Shown: piece after piece, positions 33,724 to 45,586 of the stretch
Position numbering within the stretch: position 1 is the first letter of the stretch
Layout of the letters: each line of letters opens with the position of its first letter
Assembly: GCA_021209875.1 (NCBI GenBank)
Contig: JAGYVD010000003.1
Span: 5,146,001 to 5,210,000, forward strand
Reading direction: 5' to 3'
Length of the DNA stretch: 64,000 nt
Origin: Rosellinia necatrix
Taxonomy: Eukaryota > Ascomycota > Sordariomycetes > Xylariales > Xylariaceae
Made by a program: the position numbers and the translations under genes
Notes under the pieces: model-generated
Database searches by the model: none
Told to the model about the DNA's origin: nothing
The model's input: only the letters and a program-made list of their open reading frames with translations

Positions 33724-36399
33724 TTATGGTAGAGACGAGGCAGCAACCAACTCTTTTTCCAACGAACCCAACTTCTCGCTCACAGATTCAGGACTGCGTA
33801 GCGTTAATACTGCCGCTCTCTGGGCTACATCGATCAAGTTTTGAATCTTGCCCCCTTGGGCTAAACCCGCGACGAGCGCTCCCATGAAGGTATCGCCGAT
33901 GCCATTGACCGATACAACGTCGTTTACTTGTTCGACGCTTGGGTACATCCTCATGTACACGCCTCCAACGTCCGGATGGTCGTTGAGACATCTCGTGAGG
34001 ATGAACGGCTCATGCGAGGCGTTGTAGAGGCGCGGGTCGTCCTTTCTCAGTATAGTCGTCAACAAAGCCCCATCGCTCCCTAACTTGGTGACGATTGTCG
34101 GGATGAAGGGCAGGAGTTGGATCACCTGCTGCGGGATGCCCGCGTCCGTCATGGCGGCAGAAGTAAGCTTGACGAAGCGGTCCCTGGCCCCTTTCATGCC
34201 AAACGCGTCGATGATAGTCCACCATCGCGCGTCCTCGAAATATTCGTTATCCTGGGCGGCCGCGTGCATTGCCGCCAGCTCATATTGATTCGGAGTTGTA
34301 AGGTCGACAGTGGCGTCAGGGAAGACCCCCAATCTTTCCCGTCCTCGCTCAGCGCAGAACAGTCGCGCCGACTTTGCCTTAGAGACCGGTTCAAAGGCTA
34401 TCTTTGCTCCGTTTTCTTTGCCCGCCTGCACCCATGATCGGATATCGTGATCTTTCCAATTCGCATCAACAACAAGCCACTTCGGCTTCGACGACCTGAT
34501 TGTGGAACTCCAAGAGTACGAAAACGGCTGGTTAGTGAATATGTCCATGTCCGCCATGGCAAGCACAAGGTGCTTATTGGCGTCATTTACAGACACGTAT
34601 TGTGCAGTGCGGCTACCCGGATGTTCATCATGATCCAATTGTTGAATGCATGAAGTATCCATTCCACATGACTTCAGCGATGCTAAAACGGTCGAACCAG
34701 CACTTTGACTGTAAGCTGGAAGAAATCTTATCATAGTAAGGGCACTTACAGATCACGGCCAACCATACTACAAAGTCGCACCTTGGTGTGTTTGTTGACT
34801 CTGTGAGCCGCAAGCGCCACGTTGCGCCCAACTCCCCCTATTGACTGACTAATATGAGACGGGTTTGATGTATGTAATTGCGGTATTGGGTCTTCAATCG
34901 AATTTATAGCTGTATAGTCGCAGCTTAAGTCTACGGCGACAGATCCAGCCACGAGGATATCTACCTGGGAGGTCGCCTAGAATGGTCAGTCAGCCTACAC
35001 ATCCTACTAGCGACTCTAACGGTAAGCTGTTTTGGGTAGCTAACGCGCACAGCGACTGTGACTATTTTACAAATTTAACGAATGTTTCATACCTCTGGCG
35101 TTGGTGTCACTTTCTGTATTGGAGTAGCTACATTGCTAGACGTTCCTAAACCCGACCATGACTTCACCCTAATACAGATTCGTTAGACTAACAGAACAAA
35201 GAGGCGAGAAGAGCACATAGCTCACGGTGTACTGGAGGTTGGTGACCCCTCGGAAATAAGTCTAGATACTGCCCCAGCTACTTTTGCGGCTCGCTCGACG
35301 TTTAACCGTATCAAAGCCTTATTTGCCGGTACGCTCGCCCCGTTAGTAAGCTCACGAATTCTAAGGAGGATGAAAGGCGTGTTCCCGCTTCCTTGAATGC
35401 CCTGTTCCTCAGATTCCCGTACTGCCTGTTCGATAACGGAAGCCATCTTGTCTGCAGGTATTGCGTATTCTTCTGGGAGAGGGTTGGCAAATAGAAGACC
35501 AGTCTCGATATTTAGTCTCTCTTGTGCCACTATTATGGCCGCTGCGTGCTCTTCGTCCTGAACAACAAAGGGGCTCTTGAAACCGCTCTCCCTAGCCCAG
35601 AATCCAGGGAAATCAATGTCTCCCTTTCTCCCATCGGCGAAGGTCGAGGCGAGTACACCCTGCGTTTCCAGGTATTCCAGCGTTCTAGGAATGTCCAAGA
35701 AGCCTTTGCTACCACTGCAGATGACCGCCATCCTCGTTCTTCCCATTTCAGTCAAGTCGGCGCTGATATCGAAAGACACGTGACCCCCTCGATGAACTCC
35801 GCCGAGGCCGCCAGTTCCAAAGACGCGAATTCCGGCCAGCCTTGCTAGGACCATGGTTCCCGCGATCGTTGTACCTCCATGGATCTTCTGGCCTCTCATA
35901 CCCTAGATTGGGAGTCAGTGGCCCATTTCCAAGGAGAAGCGTTGACGCTACTCAGGGCTAGACGTACCGATCCAGCGAGGAAGGCAATATCTCGTCGGGA
36001 TGCCTTTTTCGGGGAGCCTTCAACCATTTGGATCACTTCCTCGGGAGCGAGCCCGACAGTGGGAACGCCGCCCAGGATACCTACCACAGCGGGCACGGCG
36101 CCATTCCTTCGAACAATGCCCTCGAGGTCGAGGTCGTAACCGAGAGCCCCGTGGGTATATATAGTGGATTCAAGCGCGACCACGGGCTTGTTGGTGGCCA
36201 AGGCTTCGGTTACCTCCTCGGAGACTTTGAGCAGCTCCTTTAGGCCAGCCAGGTTTCCTGTGGAGTAACCTCGAAGTACCCCTCCGGAGGTCGAAAACGA
36301 GGCGTTGCTCAGTGCAGTACGAGTTCCGCGCGCGTCCAGAACCCGGCGATGGCCAGCCCACCGTCCGACAAGCGGGAAAGATTTGCGAAAAGTCTGCAT
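33724..36399 (-). CDS. Bifunctional pseudouridine-5'-phosphate glycosidase / pseudouridine kinase (PsuG-PsuK fusion)
   Basis: Two pseudouridine-salvage activities in one chain: a PfkB-type kinase makes pseudouridine 5'-phosphate and a PsuG (indigoidine synthase A-like) domain cleaves it to uracil and ribose 5-phosphate. Five exons (36399..35968, 35902..35226, 35168..35093, 34976..34750, 34708..33724) give 798 residues. The first 40-odd residues are Arg/Ser-rich and could target mitochondria. PsuG domain, roughly residues 45-370: VVALESTIYTHG, IHGGTTIAGTM, FGTGGLGGVHRGG, ICSGSKGFLDIPRTLEYLET with the conserved Lys. A short linker (third exon) leads to the kinase, about residues 395-798: DILVAGSVAVDL, SIGGVGRNVALAAHR, KWLVVDANWK, and VNGIGDTFMGAL with the catalytic Asp. 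The fused order PsuG then PsuK is known in fungi and some other eukaryotes. Confidence 0.92.
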
Positions 36400-37424
36400 C
36401 GTGGCTCGATCCCCTCTCGGTAATGGCCGCCAAGATATGTGGCCCCCCCTATAATTTAGAGAATATTGACAGTAGTAGATAGAGGGTTTCAATTCAGCTG
36501 GTAGTCGCGATGACCCACGATATCCCAACCGCGAATTTTCTCTGCCTTTGACTCATGCAATGCTTCTCAGAGGCATACACAGGAAATCGTATACGGAGGA
36601 CAAAGGTGACCAAATAATATGAGCTGTTTGGGTTACGATGATACTGTACGTTTCTTGAAGCTGTTGTAAAGGTCACATCAAATCTGACAGCGGATTACCC
36701 CGAACCTGTCTAGGTCTGCATGGACCACCGTAGATGCTTTAGCTATTCCGAATTCCGGGGTCCGACTCCGCGTCCCACTCTAATCTGTCCCTCATGTATG
36801 GTTTGACCGGGTACCTACATACAAGTAGGTAGGTAACTGACACAGCGCCTACCAGTGCTGAAACATGAGGGTGCAAATCTTGATTCATCGCCATTATCAA
36901 ACGTTGAAAAATCTGGGCTGGCCAATAATCTGTCAGATGAACTATTTCACGTCAAATCGCCCAAGTAAGTTCATCGGATTATAATACCTAACTTGAGCTC
37001 GCATTGCAAGTTGCCTGGGTACTTACCTGTTCTATTCAAATGGATTGATTGTAATGTGAGCAGTCGCTAGTCGCATACTTTTAAACAGTTATTCGCGATC
37101 AACTGGGCGGATTGGACGAGAGATAAGCAATCCTCTTAGAGTGCAATTCCGGATTACAGGGCCGATTGCCCTCAAGGATCCCCATCTCAAGCATAATCAC
37201 TTACATGATCCCCGTTTGAACTAACAAAACCCTTGCCCTTTCGGATATGAACAGGCCTGTAACCTATTATAGGGGTCGCGCCCTTGTCTCGAGGATGTCT
37301 ATTTCTATGACGGCATCACCAAGTCGGTCTCTGTCAAGCGAAAGGCACATGTTTCCTCATTTATTAACGAGTTCGGCTTCCTTCATCATCCCCATACTGC
37401 CGCGCGTTTGACGGCACTAGCGTG
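36400..37424. other. Divergent intergenic region
   Basis: About 1 kb between PsuG-PsuK and the GPI-anchored protein gene. It contains TACCTAC/TAGGTAGGTAA words at 36810-36837. No exon recognised. Confidence 0.5.
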
Positions 37425-38317
37425 ATGAAGTCTCTCAGCAGGTTGACCGCATTATTCCCACTTTTTAGTGCGTCGACTTTGGCAGCCGATTTCGTGATCT
37501 CGGGTGGCCAAATCTTCACCCCGGGATTCGCGATCCTCGATGCACCCCAGCCAGGCACGCCTTTGGGCGGAAGTGCGTAACTCTCTTCAAATGAGTGACA
37601 GAATGAAACGAGTTAATATAATTCATCGGATAGATACCATCGAGGTTGCCCTAGACGTGTCCGCTAATGGCCAGCTGAATCTGCCCCCCTACGATCCGGA
37701 CAGTCCCAGCCTGATCCATAACATCACCATCTTTCTCTACAGTTACGAGACTGGAAGAAACTTCACAATCACGAACGGGACGGCTTCGGAAAATGATGCA
37801 TCTCTCGGCGATATTATGCTTTCGGAGCCCGGAAGCACAGTTAAGCATATAAAATGGACCTGGCCGGACTGCCTGATTGGTGACGGTCAACCAGATAGTC
37901 CCGACAGTGATCGCGGAGATTACAATGTCAGTTGAAACGCAACGCAATACCTATTCGGTTCTCATGTGGGCCTGGAATGCTAACAATCTTACCTAGATAT
38001 CCATCCGCCAGAGTTTCCGCCTGAACGGCGAGGACCACTATACCATTTTTGATGTCCCCATCTCAGTCACCAACAGCATCGAATTCGCCGGCAACAATCC
38101 GGCATGTGATTCGGTCGATAATGCGCTGCTCACGCCGGAGGAGATTGATGCCGAGACTGCGAACAGCGTCGGTATTCTGTTCGCGCCGGGCGATGCGACT
38201 GTAATCGAACAGTCGACGGGCGATGGGTCCGGGAGCGGTGCCGCCTCGACGAGATCTGAGTGGAGGCCCGTCGCCGTCGGGTTGTTGACGCTCGCTGTAT
38301 TTCACCTTTCTTTCTAA
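37425..38317 (+). CDS. Secreted GPI-anchored protein, fungal family
   Basis: Three exons (37425..37572, 37634..37926, 37997..38317) joined through GTGCGT..GATAG and GTCAGT..CCTAG give 253 residues. The N-terminus is a signal peptide (MKSLSRLTALFPLFSASTLA, cleaved near AADF). Family-like segments follow: IFTPGFAILDAPQPGTPLGG, LPPYDPDSPSLIHNITIFLY, GRNFTITNGT, LGDIMLSEPGSTVKHIKW and ISIRQSFRLNGEDHYTIFD. N-glycosylation sequons (NIT, NFT, NGT, NIS) are present. After a Ser/Gly/Thr stretch the chain ends in a hydrophobic tail (PVAVGLLTLAVFHLSF) fitting a GPI-attachment signal, so it probably sits on the outer membrane surface or wall. Function unknown. Confidence 0.85.
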
Positions 38318-39076
38318 TCCCCCCCAGTGTCGGGGGAGGGGGCAATGTATATATTAGGTAGTTACCTAAGTATAAAACATATTCAGCAGAAGGCACACGC
38401 AGATCACAAATCGTGCAGGGACCGCCTGCATAATACCCAGTGTACCTCGTTTCCACATGGAATTCATTCCATCTGATGGGGCGATCATATGCGGCTGCAT
38501 CCTGTATCACCAGCTCTCACAAGCAAGCTCTCCTCTTGCAGTAAGACTACACTCAGAGTGGGCTAGTCTCTCCAGAAGTGGTCTTCGCCCCGCCCACATC
38601 ACTCACCTTAGGCTGGCTTGGCTTCGCTGACTGTCGCACGCCAGACAAGAAGAGTGAAGGGATTACCACATCGAGGCATGCCCGTCATTCAGGAACAGAA
38701 CCGCAGCATGCTGCACAGCGGAATAGCAGCTCGTGCCCCAGCCCCTGAGCACGCGCTTCCCCGCAATCTGGCATCCACCGTCTCACTTTACCCCAAGAAC
38801 AACCTCGGCAGCTATCCCGGCCAGCTCGTCCAGTCTCGACGGCTGGGCCGCCGGGGACCGCACATAGAAGAAGCAGGGCGCAGGGCGCAGGGATGCACGT
38901 CGAAGATGCAACTTTCTTTGGACTCTCTCGACCTTGAGTGCCGCCATTCGGTTTTGCGGTGATTGCGGATATCGACCTCCACCGATGACCGTGGATTCCA
39001 TACTCTTGGTTTCCCACGACTCAGAGCATCATTCTTTATTCTTCAAGGCCCTAGTAAACTAAGAGCATAAGTCGCG
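38318..39076. other. Intergenic spacer upstream of SDR gene
   Basis: No convincing coding exon; open frames at 38618-39017 on both strands have low-complexity Arg/Ala-rich composition. It should hold the SDR promoter. Confidence 0.5.
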
Positions 39077-40319
39077 ATGCCTATTCACAACGGGTTATTG
39101 CCCCGCGAGGGCTTCACCGCCGACCCGGTGCTCAACCTCATCGGCCGCACCGCGCTGAACCCCATGCTACTGCTGCCCGTATACCTGCTCGCCAAATTCA
39201 CCAAGAAGGGCGAGGACCTCAGCATCCTCCACCGCAAGGCGTTCAATCGCTTCAAGGTCCTCTTTTATCTCGCTCTCGCGCGGTACCTGAGCAAGAAGAT
39301 GTCCGAGGGCGTGACCAACAACTGGACCGACGACCGATACGTCTGGCGCCGGGAGATCGCCGTGGTCACGGGCGGCGCGGGAGGCATCGGCGGCCACATC
39401 GTCAGATTGCTAGCAGAGCGCGACATGCATGTCGTGGTATTAGACATCCAGCCGATGACATACGATGCAGGTAAGCAGCCCATCCCCGACCCAGCGTAAA
39501 GAAAAAGAAAAAAAAAGCCCCTAGCTCACTCACAACACACGAACCACAGGCCCGAAGGTGCACTATTTCAAGTGCGACATCACGTCGCCGGCGGACCTGG
39601 CGGAGGTGGCGAAGGAGATCCGGGCGCAGATCGGGGACCCGACGATCCTGGTGAACAACGCCGGGGTGGCGCGGGGCAAGACGATCCTGGAGACGACGGA
39701 GCGGGACCTGCGGTTCACGTTCGACGTGAACGCGCTGGCGCACTACCACACGGCGCGGGCGTTCCTACCGGCGATGGTGGCGCGCAACCACGGGATGGTG
39801 GTGACGGTGGCGAGCTACGCGGCGTGGATGGCGGTGCCGAACATGGTGGACTACGCGGCGTCCAAGGCGGCCGCGCAGGCCTTCCACGAGGGGCTCGCGG
39901 CCGAGCTGCGCACGCGCTACGCCGCCCCGCGCGTCCGCACCGTCCTCGTCAACCAGGGGTACACCCGCACCCCGCTCTTCCGCGGCTACCGCGAGGACGC
40001 CTCCCCGTTCTGGCTCCCCGCCCTCGAGCCCGAGTCCGTCGCCGACGCCGTCTGCCGCCAGATCTTCACCGGCCGCAGTGGCCACGTCGTCGCCCCCGCC
40101 GCCGGGCGCGCCCTCCAGCTCCTCCGCGCCCTCCCGCACTGGCTCGCGTACTCCACCCGTGCCCGCGGCCAGGACCTCATGGCCGCCTGGAAGGGCCGCC
40201 AGGTCGTCCGGGACCTCGACGCCCACTATGCCGAGAAGGAGGCGAAGGAGAAGAAGGAAGCAGAGAGGGAGAGGGAGGCCGACCCCGAGGAGAGCACGGT
40301 CCTCGTGCCGGGGAATTAA
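39077..40319 (+). CDS. Short-chain dehydrogenase/reductase, SDR16C-like, membrane-anchored
   Basis: NAD(P)-dependent oxidoreductase resembling the RDH10/DHRS3/17beta-HSD11 group acting on lipid or retinoid-type alcohols and ketones. Exons 39077..39470 and 39550..40319 with a 79-base intron (GTAAGC..CACAG) give 387 residues. An N-terminal hydrophobic stretch (ALNPMLLLPVYLLAKF) and a second (VLFYLALARYL) would anchor it in the ER or lipid droplet. The Rossmann motif is TGGAGGIGG (98-106), followed by VVVLDIQP, CDIT, LVNNAGVARGKTI, the catalytic Ser in TVASYAAW (near 220) and the Y-AAS-K pair (Y233, K237). The C-terminus is a Lys/Glu-rich charged tail. The second exon is much more GC-rich than the first. 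Substrate cannot be told from sequence. Confidence 0.9.
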
Positions 40320-41152
40320 GATATCGGCTGACTATGCTCCTCGCTCATTTTATGAGGGGGATTGGTGGGGGGAAGGGGCGGCGTCCGAAAGAATGGATAT
40401 ATGAATAGTCAGGGCGGTTGAGGAAGTCCGTCGCGCCGCCGTATTAGTGTGTATCAGTGTATAATCATTTTTTTTTTGGCAGGAAATAACATTCTTCGAA
40501 CTCAGACGTCTCTCTACCTTCATTCCCTAGCGCCTCAGATTAGAATTCCATTATTATTGCAATAGTTAGTTCAAATGTCCTAGGCTGCATAGAGGAAGCC
40601 TCGTGATCAGTCCCCGGCTCTTCGCGAGGCGGTATTTATTCACTTCTGAGATAAAACTGGGAGAGAAAAGGCCGTGTATGTATTTGTTGTCATGCTGGCA
40701 CTGTGGCATACATGCAAGGGAATTGAGGGCGTGGGCTGTGCTGTATTCCTTGGGGTTCTAACTCGTCAAGAAAATACTAACTCAATTGCTGATATCCTAC
40801 AAGAGCATCCCTTGATGCCTCTGCCTATATTCTGTGCCTTGACTTTCTATAAATGGGCCAGGTAGAAATTTCGTTTCGTGTCAATGCCATTGGACGAGGA
40901 GATCCATCTCGAAACTTCAATGGCAATATAGGAATATCTATTCAAGCTATTTACTTAATAGAGATCACTTAATACGAAAGTTTAGGCAAAGGAAGAATCT
41001 ATTTCAAACTAGGTGTGGAATAATCGTCCCCAAATACAAGGTACATACTGCAAAGGGATTGCATACACATTTCATCACGTCTCAAAAGCTCCAGCAGCCG
41101 TATCGCACTTAGGGTTGAGGGCATTCATGCTAAGCCAAGAACAGAATATCAG
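40320..41152. other. Intergenic spacer
   Basis: Region between the SDR gene and the CorA-like pseudogene. A short inverted pair is visible near 40885-40925 (TGCCATTG and CAATGGCA). No gene recognised. Confidence 0.45.
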
Positions 41153-42613
41153 ATGGAGACTCTTCGAAAACTTGCCGACCTACCACCTGATATATTCGAC
41201 GCATCCTGGTGGCACATAACTAAGGAAAGGAGGAATTACATATATGCGCGATCATTTGCCTCTGAGCGACCGACAATTCTACAAGACCTAGCGTCACAAG
41301 AGGCCGAATCGATCGGCAAACTTGCGGAACTCGATGAACAAGCATCACCCAACAATGATGTGGCGGCGAATTTGATACTAGCATTAGTGAACCGTGGGCG
41401 AGGCGACAAGATCTTGGCCGCGAGGGATCTGTTCATGAAAGTCTTTAAGAAGTTTGGTATAGATTCGCGTTTCTATCAGCTCATCAAAACAAATTGATAT
41501 GGCTTGCATTACGACTGGGACGGCCCACGAGTACCGTACTATGTCGGTACAGCATTATATACTCTCATGTGGTCATTCGATAAGGAGACACGCAAAACAA
41601 GGGCTATTTTGATCTCAAGAGACCTCCACGGTACGAACGTCAGTGACTCGTTGCGACTCTTCCTCGGCCAGGAGGCACACGGACTACACTCACCGTTTCT
41701 CCTCGCTTGGGTCTCGTTGGCGCATGTAACTGATTGGACGGGCTCGAGCACATACGATCTACTTACTAACATACGGCGGCTTGAAGGGTTAACCGGTTAC
41801 GGGCCATATGGAGGAGAGAGGCCCAGGACGGATGTTTCTATCGCCGAGCTCACTGACGCCTCGAAGAGGATCGGGCACATGCAGGTGAACGTGGCGAATC
41901 AACTCCGGCATATCGCGGTCGGAACAGCCATCTCCTCGCACATCGCCTTAGTAACCGCAGAGCCCTCAATATATGCCACGGAACCATATGTCTCGAAGTG
42001 TGAACAGGAGCTAGAAAGCTTTAGCTCTACCACACCCTCCTTACAAAGGAGCTTAGACGATTCTAACGCGCACGCATATTACCTTGGAGAGCGTATTGGT
42101 AGCCAAAACATTGTGGTCTTTGCACTCATGGGGCAAATTGATGCGCGAACGACCATCGACCTTGCGAGGGCAAGTAAAGAAATAGCTGAGGCTACGGGAA
42201 AGGGACAGCTCGGCAAATGAAGGCGATAGCCATTGTGGTACGTATGCGACCCATCCGTAGTCCTTCTCCATTGGCCCCATTCCGCCGCCTCCCAACGAGC
42301 CGAATAAAGCACATGGAAATTTTGGGCCGATTCATATGCCTTTAGACCATGCTCTTCCTGCCAGGTACTTGGTTTGCAGCGCTATGGGCGGTCCCATCGC
42401 TGGAACTGGGACCAACCGGATGTGATACAACCGAAATTCTGGTTGTACTGGGCATTTACGGTACCAAGCACCATCCTCATCTTCGCTCTGTGGTTCGGTT
42501 TGACTACGTTGGGGGTTCCCTGGCAACATAAACAGAAGCCACAGAAGCGCGATGTGGGATACGAAGAGCTCAATGTAACATCTGAGCCGCCCATGCCGAC
42601 CGTATTAGGTTGA
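41153..42613 (+). pseudogene. Decayed fungal CorA-like membrane protein gene
   Basis: Remnant of a fungal protein with a cytoplasmic N-terminal domain and a CorA-like two-helix membrane end. The frame starts at 41153 (METLRKLADLPPDIFDASWW), runs to RFYQLIKTN and meets an in-frame TGA at 41495-41497; the same frame then continues protein-like (HYDWDGPRVPYYVGTALYTL...) to about 42215. There the frame breaks: DSSA then MKAIAIV are readable only after skipping one or two bases near 42200-42216. A GTACGT donor at 42238 and TTTAG acceptor at 42345 lead to LFLPGTWFAALWAVPSL, then one more base shift near 42402 before NWDQPDVIQPKFWLYWAFT and the last helix. Three disablements make it a pseudogene unless the assembly is wrong. 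The family call rests on the FAALWAVPSL-NWD-FWLYWAFT pattern. Confidence 0.75.
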
Positions 42614-43032
42614 GATATCGACTTGAGAGACAAAAAGACGTGAACACCATGGTCGACCCTTCTTCCCATACGCAACTCTGACGGCCCTAGGAGATGAGTT
42701 TCTCTTACAGCTACAACTTTATAACGGCCAGAGGCTCGCATCAACCGTATTTATAACCTCTCCAAATACTTATACTTGGGGCTCCGGACTACAGCTGAAT
42801 CAATAGCCCCCTGTGGTCGCGTAATAAAGAATGATGTCATATTTGGATACGGTTACCAAAAATCGCTCTCTGAGGGTGCCCATAGTTGATATCCGAATAC
42901 ATAGAACTATTAACAATACTACACTACTATACAAGTGGGCCTCGCTTCTTCACGAAGGTGTTGAGTTTGGCGCTAACGTAGTAGCAACATGTTAGTGAGA
43001 GAGAGATGAAATTGTCTCAAGATGAAATTGTC
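42614..43032. other. Spacer between pseudogene and dienoyl-CoA reductase-like gene
   Basis: A 0.4 kb convergent spacer. A short direct repeat of AGATGAAATTGTCTCA sits at 43004-43035, overlapping the stop of the next gene. Nothing else seen. Confidence 0.5.
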
Positions 43033-44231
43033 TCATAGCTTCGGCTTCCCCTCGCGGCCGCTCTTTACGAACTTGGAGAATTCCCCTTTGAGCAAGAAGT
43101 CGGGATACTGCATGTCGGGATCCCGGCCCACGCCCATGCCCTTGTTCCGCCAGTCGGCCCCGTCCACGACGAGGACCTCGCCGTTGACGTAGTTGCCGGC
43201 GTCGCTAAATAGGTACACGGTGGCGTCGGCGATGTCGCGGATCGTGCCCAGCCGGCCGGACGGGATGCGCCTCCCGACCTCCTTGGGGTCGATCTGGCTG
43301 CTGGCGAGGCGCTCCATGCCCTCGGTCCCTTCTATGCCGCCGGGGGACACCACGTTAGAGGTGACGCCGTAAGGGCCGAACTCGAGGGCGACGGAGGCAC
43401 TGATGGAGTCCACGGAGGCTTTGGCGGCCGAGACGTGGGCCTGCATGGGCATGCCGGTGTAGTGGAACGTTGCGGAGACATAAATGATGCGACCGCCGGT
43501 GAGACCGTCGGTGCTTGGGTTGGGGTTTCGCTTGGCCGACTCGATCAGGTACGGTATGGTCGCCTTGACCGTGTTATATGTGCCAAGGACGTCGATTTCC
43601 ATGACCGTCTTGAAGCCGTTGGAACTCAGACCCGCAATAGGGGCCACAAAGTTGCCTGCTGCACCGGCGCTGGGATTATATTAAAATTAGCTTACTTTTG
43701 TCTCAAAAGCCTGACAGAATTGACAGGACAGGCAAGGCGGCATACATGACGAAGTCAATCGCGCCCAACTCCTTGACACACCGATCGGCGGCCCTCTGCA
43801 GGCTCTCGGGCTAGATGGAAGCACGTCAATACACCGGCCTCATCAACCAAGCATGGCGATACCCTCGGTACCGTGCCGTACGTACGTCGCGAACATCACA
43901 GCCGCCGATTCCCAGGACCTTGGCGCCCTTTCTGGCGGTTGCGATATCGGCCGCCACAGATTCCGTCTTTTGCACATTGCGGCCGATGATGCACGCATTG
44001 GCGCCGAGGTGAACCATGGCTCTCGTCTGGGCGCTGCAGATGGTGCCAGCACCACCCGTCACGAAAATAACACGCCCATCTTTATCCATTCGTGTTAGCG
44101 GCGACCGTCTCTCATTTGTTGCCAGAATAATTTAAAAAAAAAAAAAGAAAAGAAAAAAAAAAGGTGGTTAACTGACTAAATATGCCATCCTTCCAGACGT
44201 TACTGAGGTAATCGGACCTAGGGATCGGCAT
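43033..44231 (-). CDS. Peroxisomal 2,4-dienoyl-CoA reductase-like SDR (SPS19 type)
   Basis: SDR-family NADPH reductase of unsaturated fatty-acid beta-oxidation. Four exons (44231..44177, 44079..43886, 43810..43746, 43669..43033) give 316 residues. The tiny first exon (MPIPRSDYLSNVWKDGIF) and the join GIF-NGRVIFVTGGAGTIC match the usual start of this family. Visible motifs: TGGAGTICSAQ nucleotide site, NACIIGRN, DFVIAGAAGNFVAP, and HVSAAKASVDSIS, where the classical Tyr of YxxxK is absent and Lys kept, as known for 2,4-dienoyl-CoA reductases. Then SNVVSPGGIEGTEGM and LVVDGADW. The C-terminus is GKPKL; PKL is a weak variant of the peroxisomal SKL signal. The first intron contains a long pyrimidine/poly-T run. 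Confidence 0.9.
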
Positions 44232-45586
44232 TGCTTCGTTTTTGTACTTCGTTTCGTACAACTCGGCCAGAGACAAGAGCAACACCGGAGGTTTTAAGTT
44301 CCGACTGACGATAGACTCGAGCGAGTAAGGTGCCTCTAGGTTACTTAGGTAGGTACTTAGAGGGGGGGACTATACACAAAATACAAGGCTGATATCGAAG
44401 TGGAACTAGAGGGAGGCGATTACGAGGCGTAACTCGAGGATGCGGCTAAGGAAATATAAATATACAAAGATGTTTGCATTGACATCGGAGCGGGCACGTC
44501 GGCTTTGAACCGATCCTCCAATATAGTAACTACCTAGGTAGTAAGCTTGCGCGCCCTCAAGCGAATGCGATTGTACCTCGGCCGACCCACCTGTCGAGCT
44601 CCTTCCCGGCTCTCACTAGGGATACTAAATCTACAGTGGTTACTATATAATTGCCCAGCAATAGTGTGGTTGGTTGTCTTCCTTAACACTGCTTGCACAA
44701 GAATAAGAATGGCAAGAGAGTGACTTGGGTATAACCACCCTGGGACTCGTTTACCTACCGCGCAATGGCTGCAGTTTTGTGTGCCCGAATTAGATAGTAT
44801 AGATAATAGATACACCAAGTAGCTAGGTAGACACGCAGCTGGGTATCTTCAGCATTTGCTTGACAGATAGATAGAAATCAACCCACTTGGAGGGTGTGTG
44901 TATAGCGGTTTGCGGCCAAGCGCACCATACCTAATTGCACCTTGTAGGTGCCATGACCCATGCCAACCGTTTATATACCCGGTTTATAGTAGTGTAGGTA
45001 CCTAATCAGCCCCTGTTTGCCAGGTCAAAAAGACTTGACGCCCCCCAAAACGAACTATAATGACCTTCAATCATACGGCTAAAAATGGTGTAAAAAATGA
45101 TTGGAAATTCCCACTAAATGTAAATAACAGTTGATCCCATTTCCTCTAAATTTTATTCAATTCTATTTTTACAATAGGTCAAATCGAGGTAGCCCTTGCC
45201 AGTACACTAGAGGAAATCTTCTTCTGGGCTGCTCTCAATTGCACCCTAGCCATTTGTCAATGGGTCCAAGCTCCACCCATGGCCGGCCGCCAATCTAGAG
45301 CAGCCCACCATGTAGGTACCTGAAGTTAATACCCAATATAGGCCCATCAGGTACTGTGGGCACCTGCTGAGTGTCTGGCGCAACGCAGGCGTTCGCTGTC
45401 ATCATACCCACCGAGTCCACGTAGTGAGTTGATGTACCTCTGCACATTCTCATCCCTCCCTATCTCGCACAACGCCTCTCAACCTCCCCCTCGACGCATG
45501 CCATCTTCCATCTTTGCATATCGAGTTCCTTCGGCCCTGACAACACCAAAAGCTTCATCTGTCCTGTCCGCGCACCACCAGGCATT
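44232..45586. other. Divergent intergenic region with TAGGTA words
   Basis: A 1.35 kb spacer with TTAGGTAGGTACTTAG at 44344-44359, CTACCTAGGTAGTA at 44530-44543 and further TAGGTACC words near 44995 and 45313. A GGTTCAAAGCC box on the minus strand near 44503-44513 lacks a partner A box or a cloverleaf. No gene seen. Confidence 0.5.

Noticed and set aside
44495..44600. Possible tRNA B box GGTTCAAAGCC on the minus strand
   Set aside because: No A box at the right distance and no cloverleaf can be drawn.
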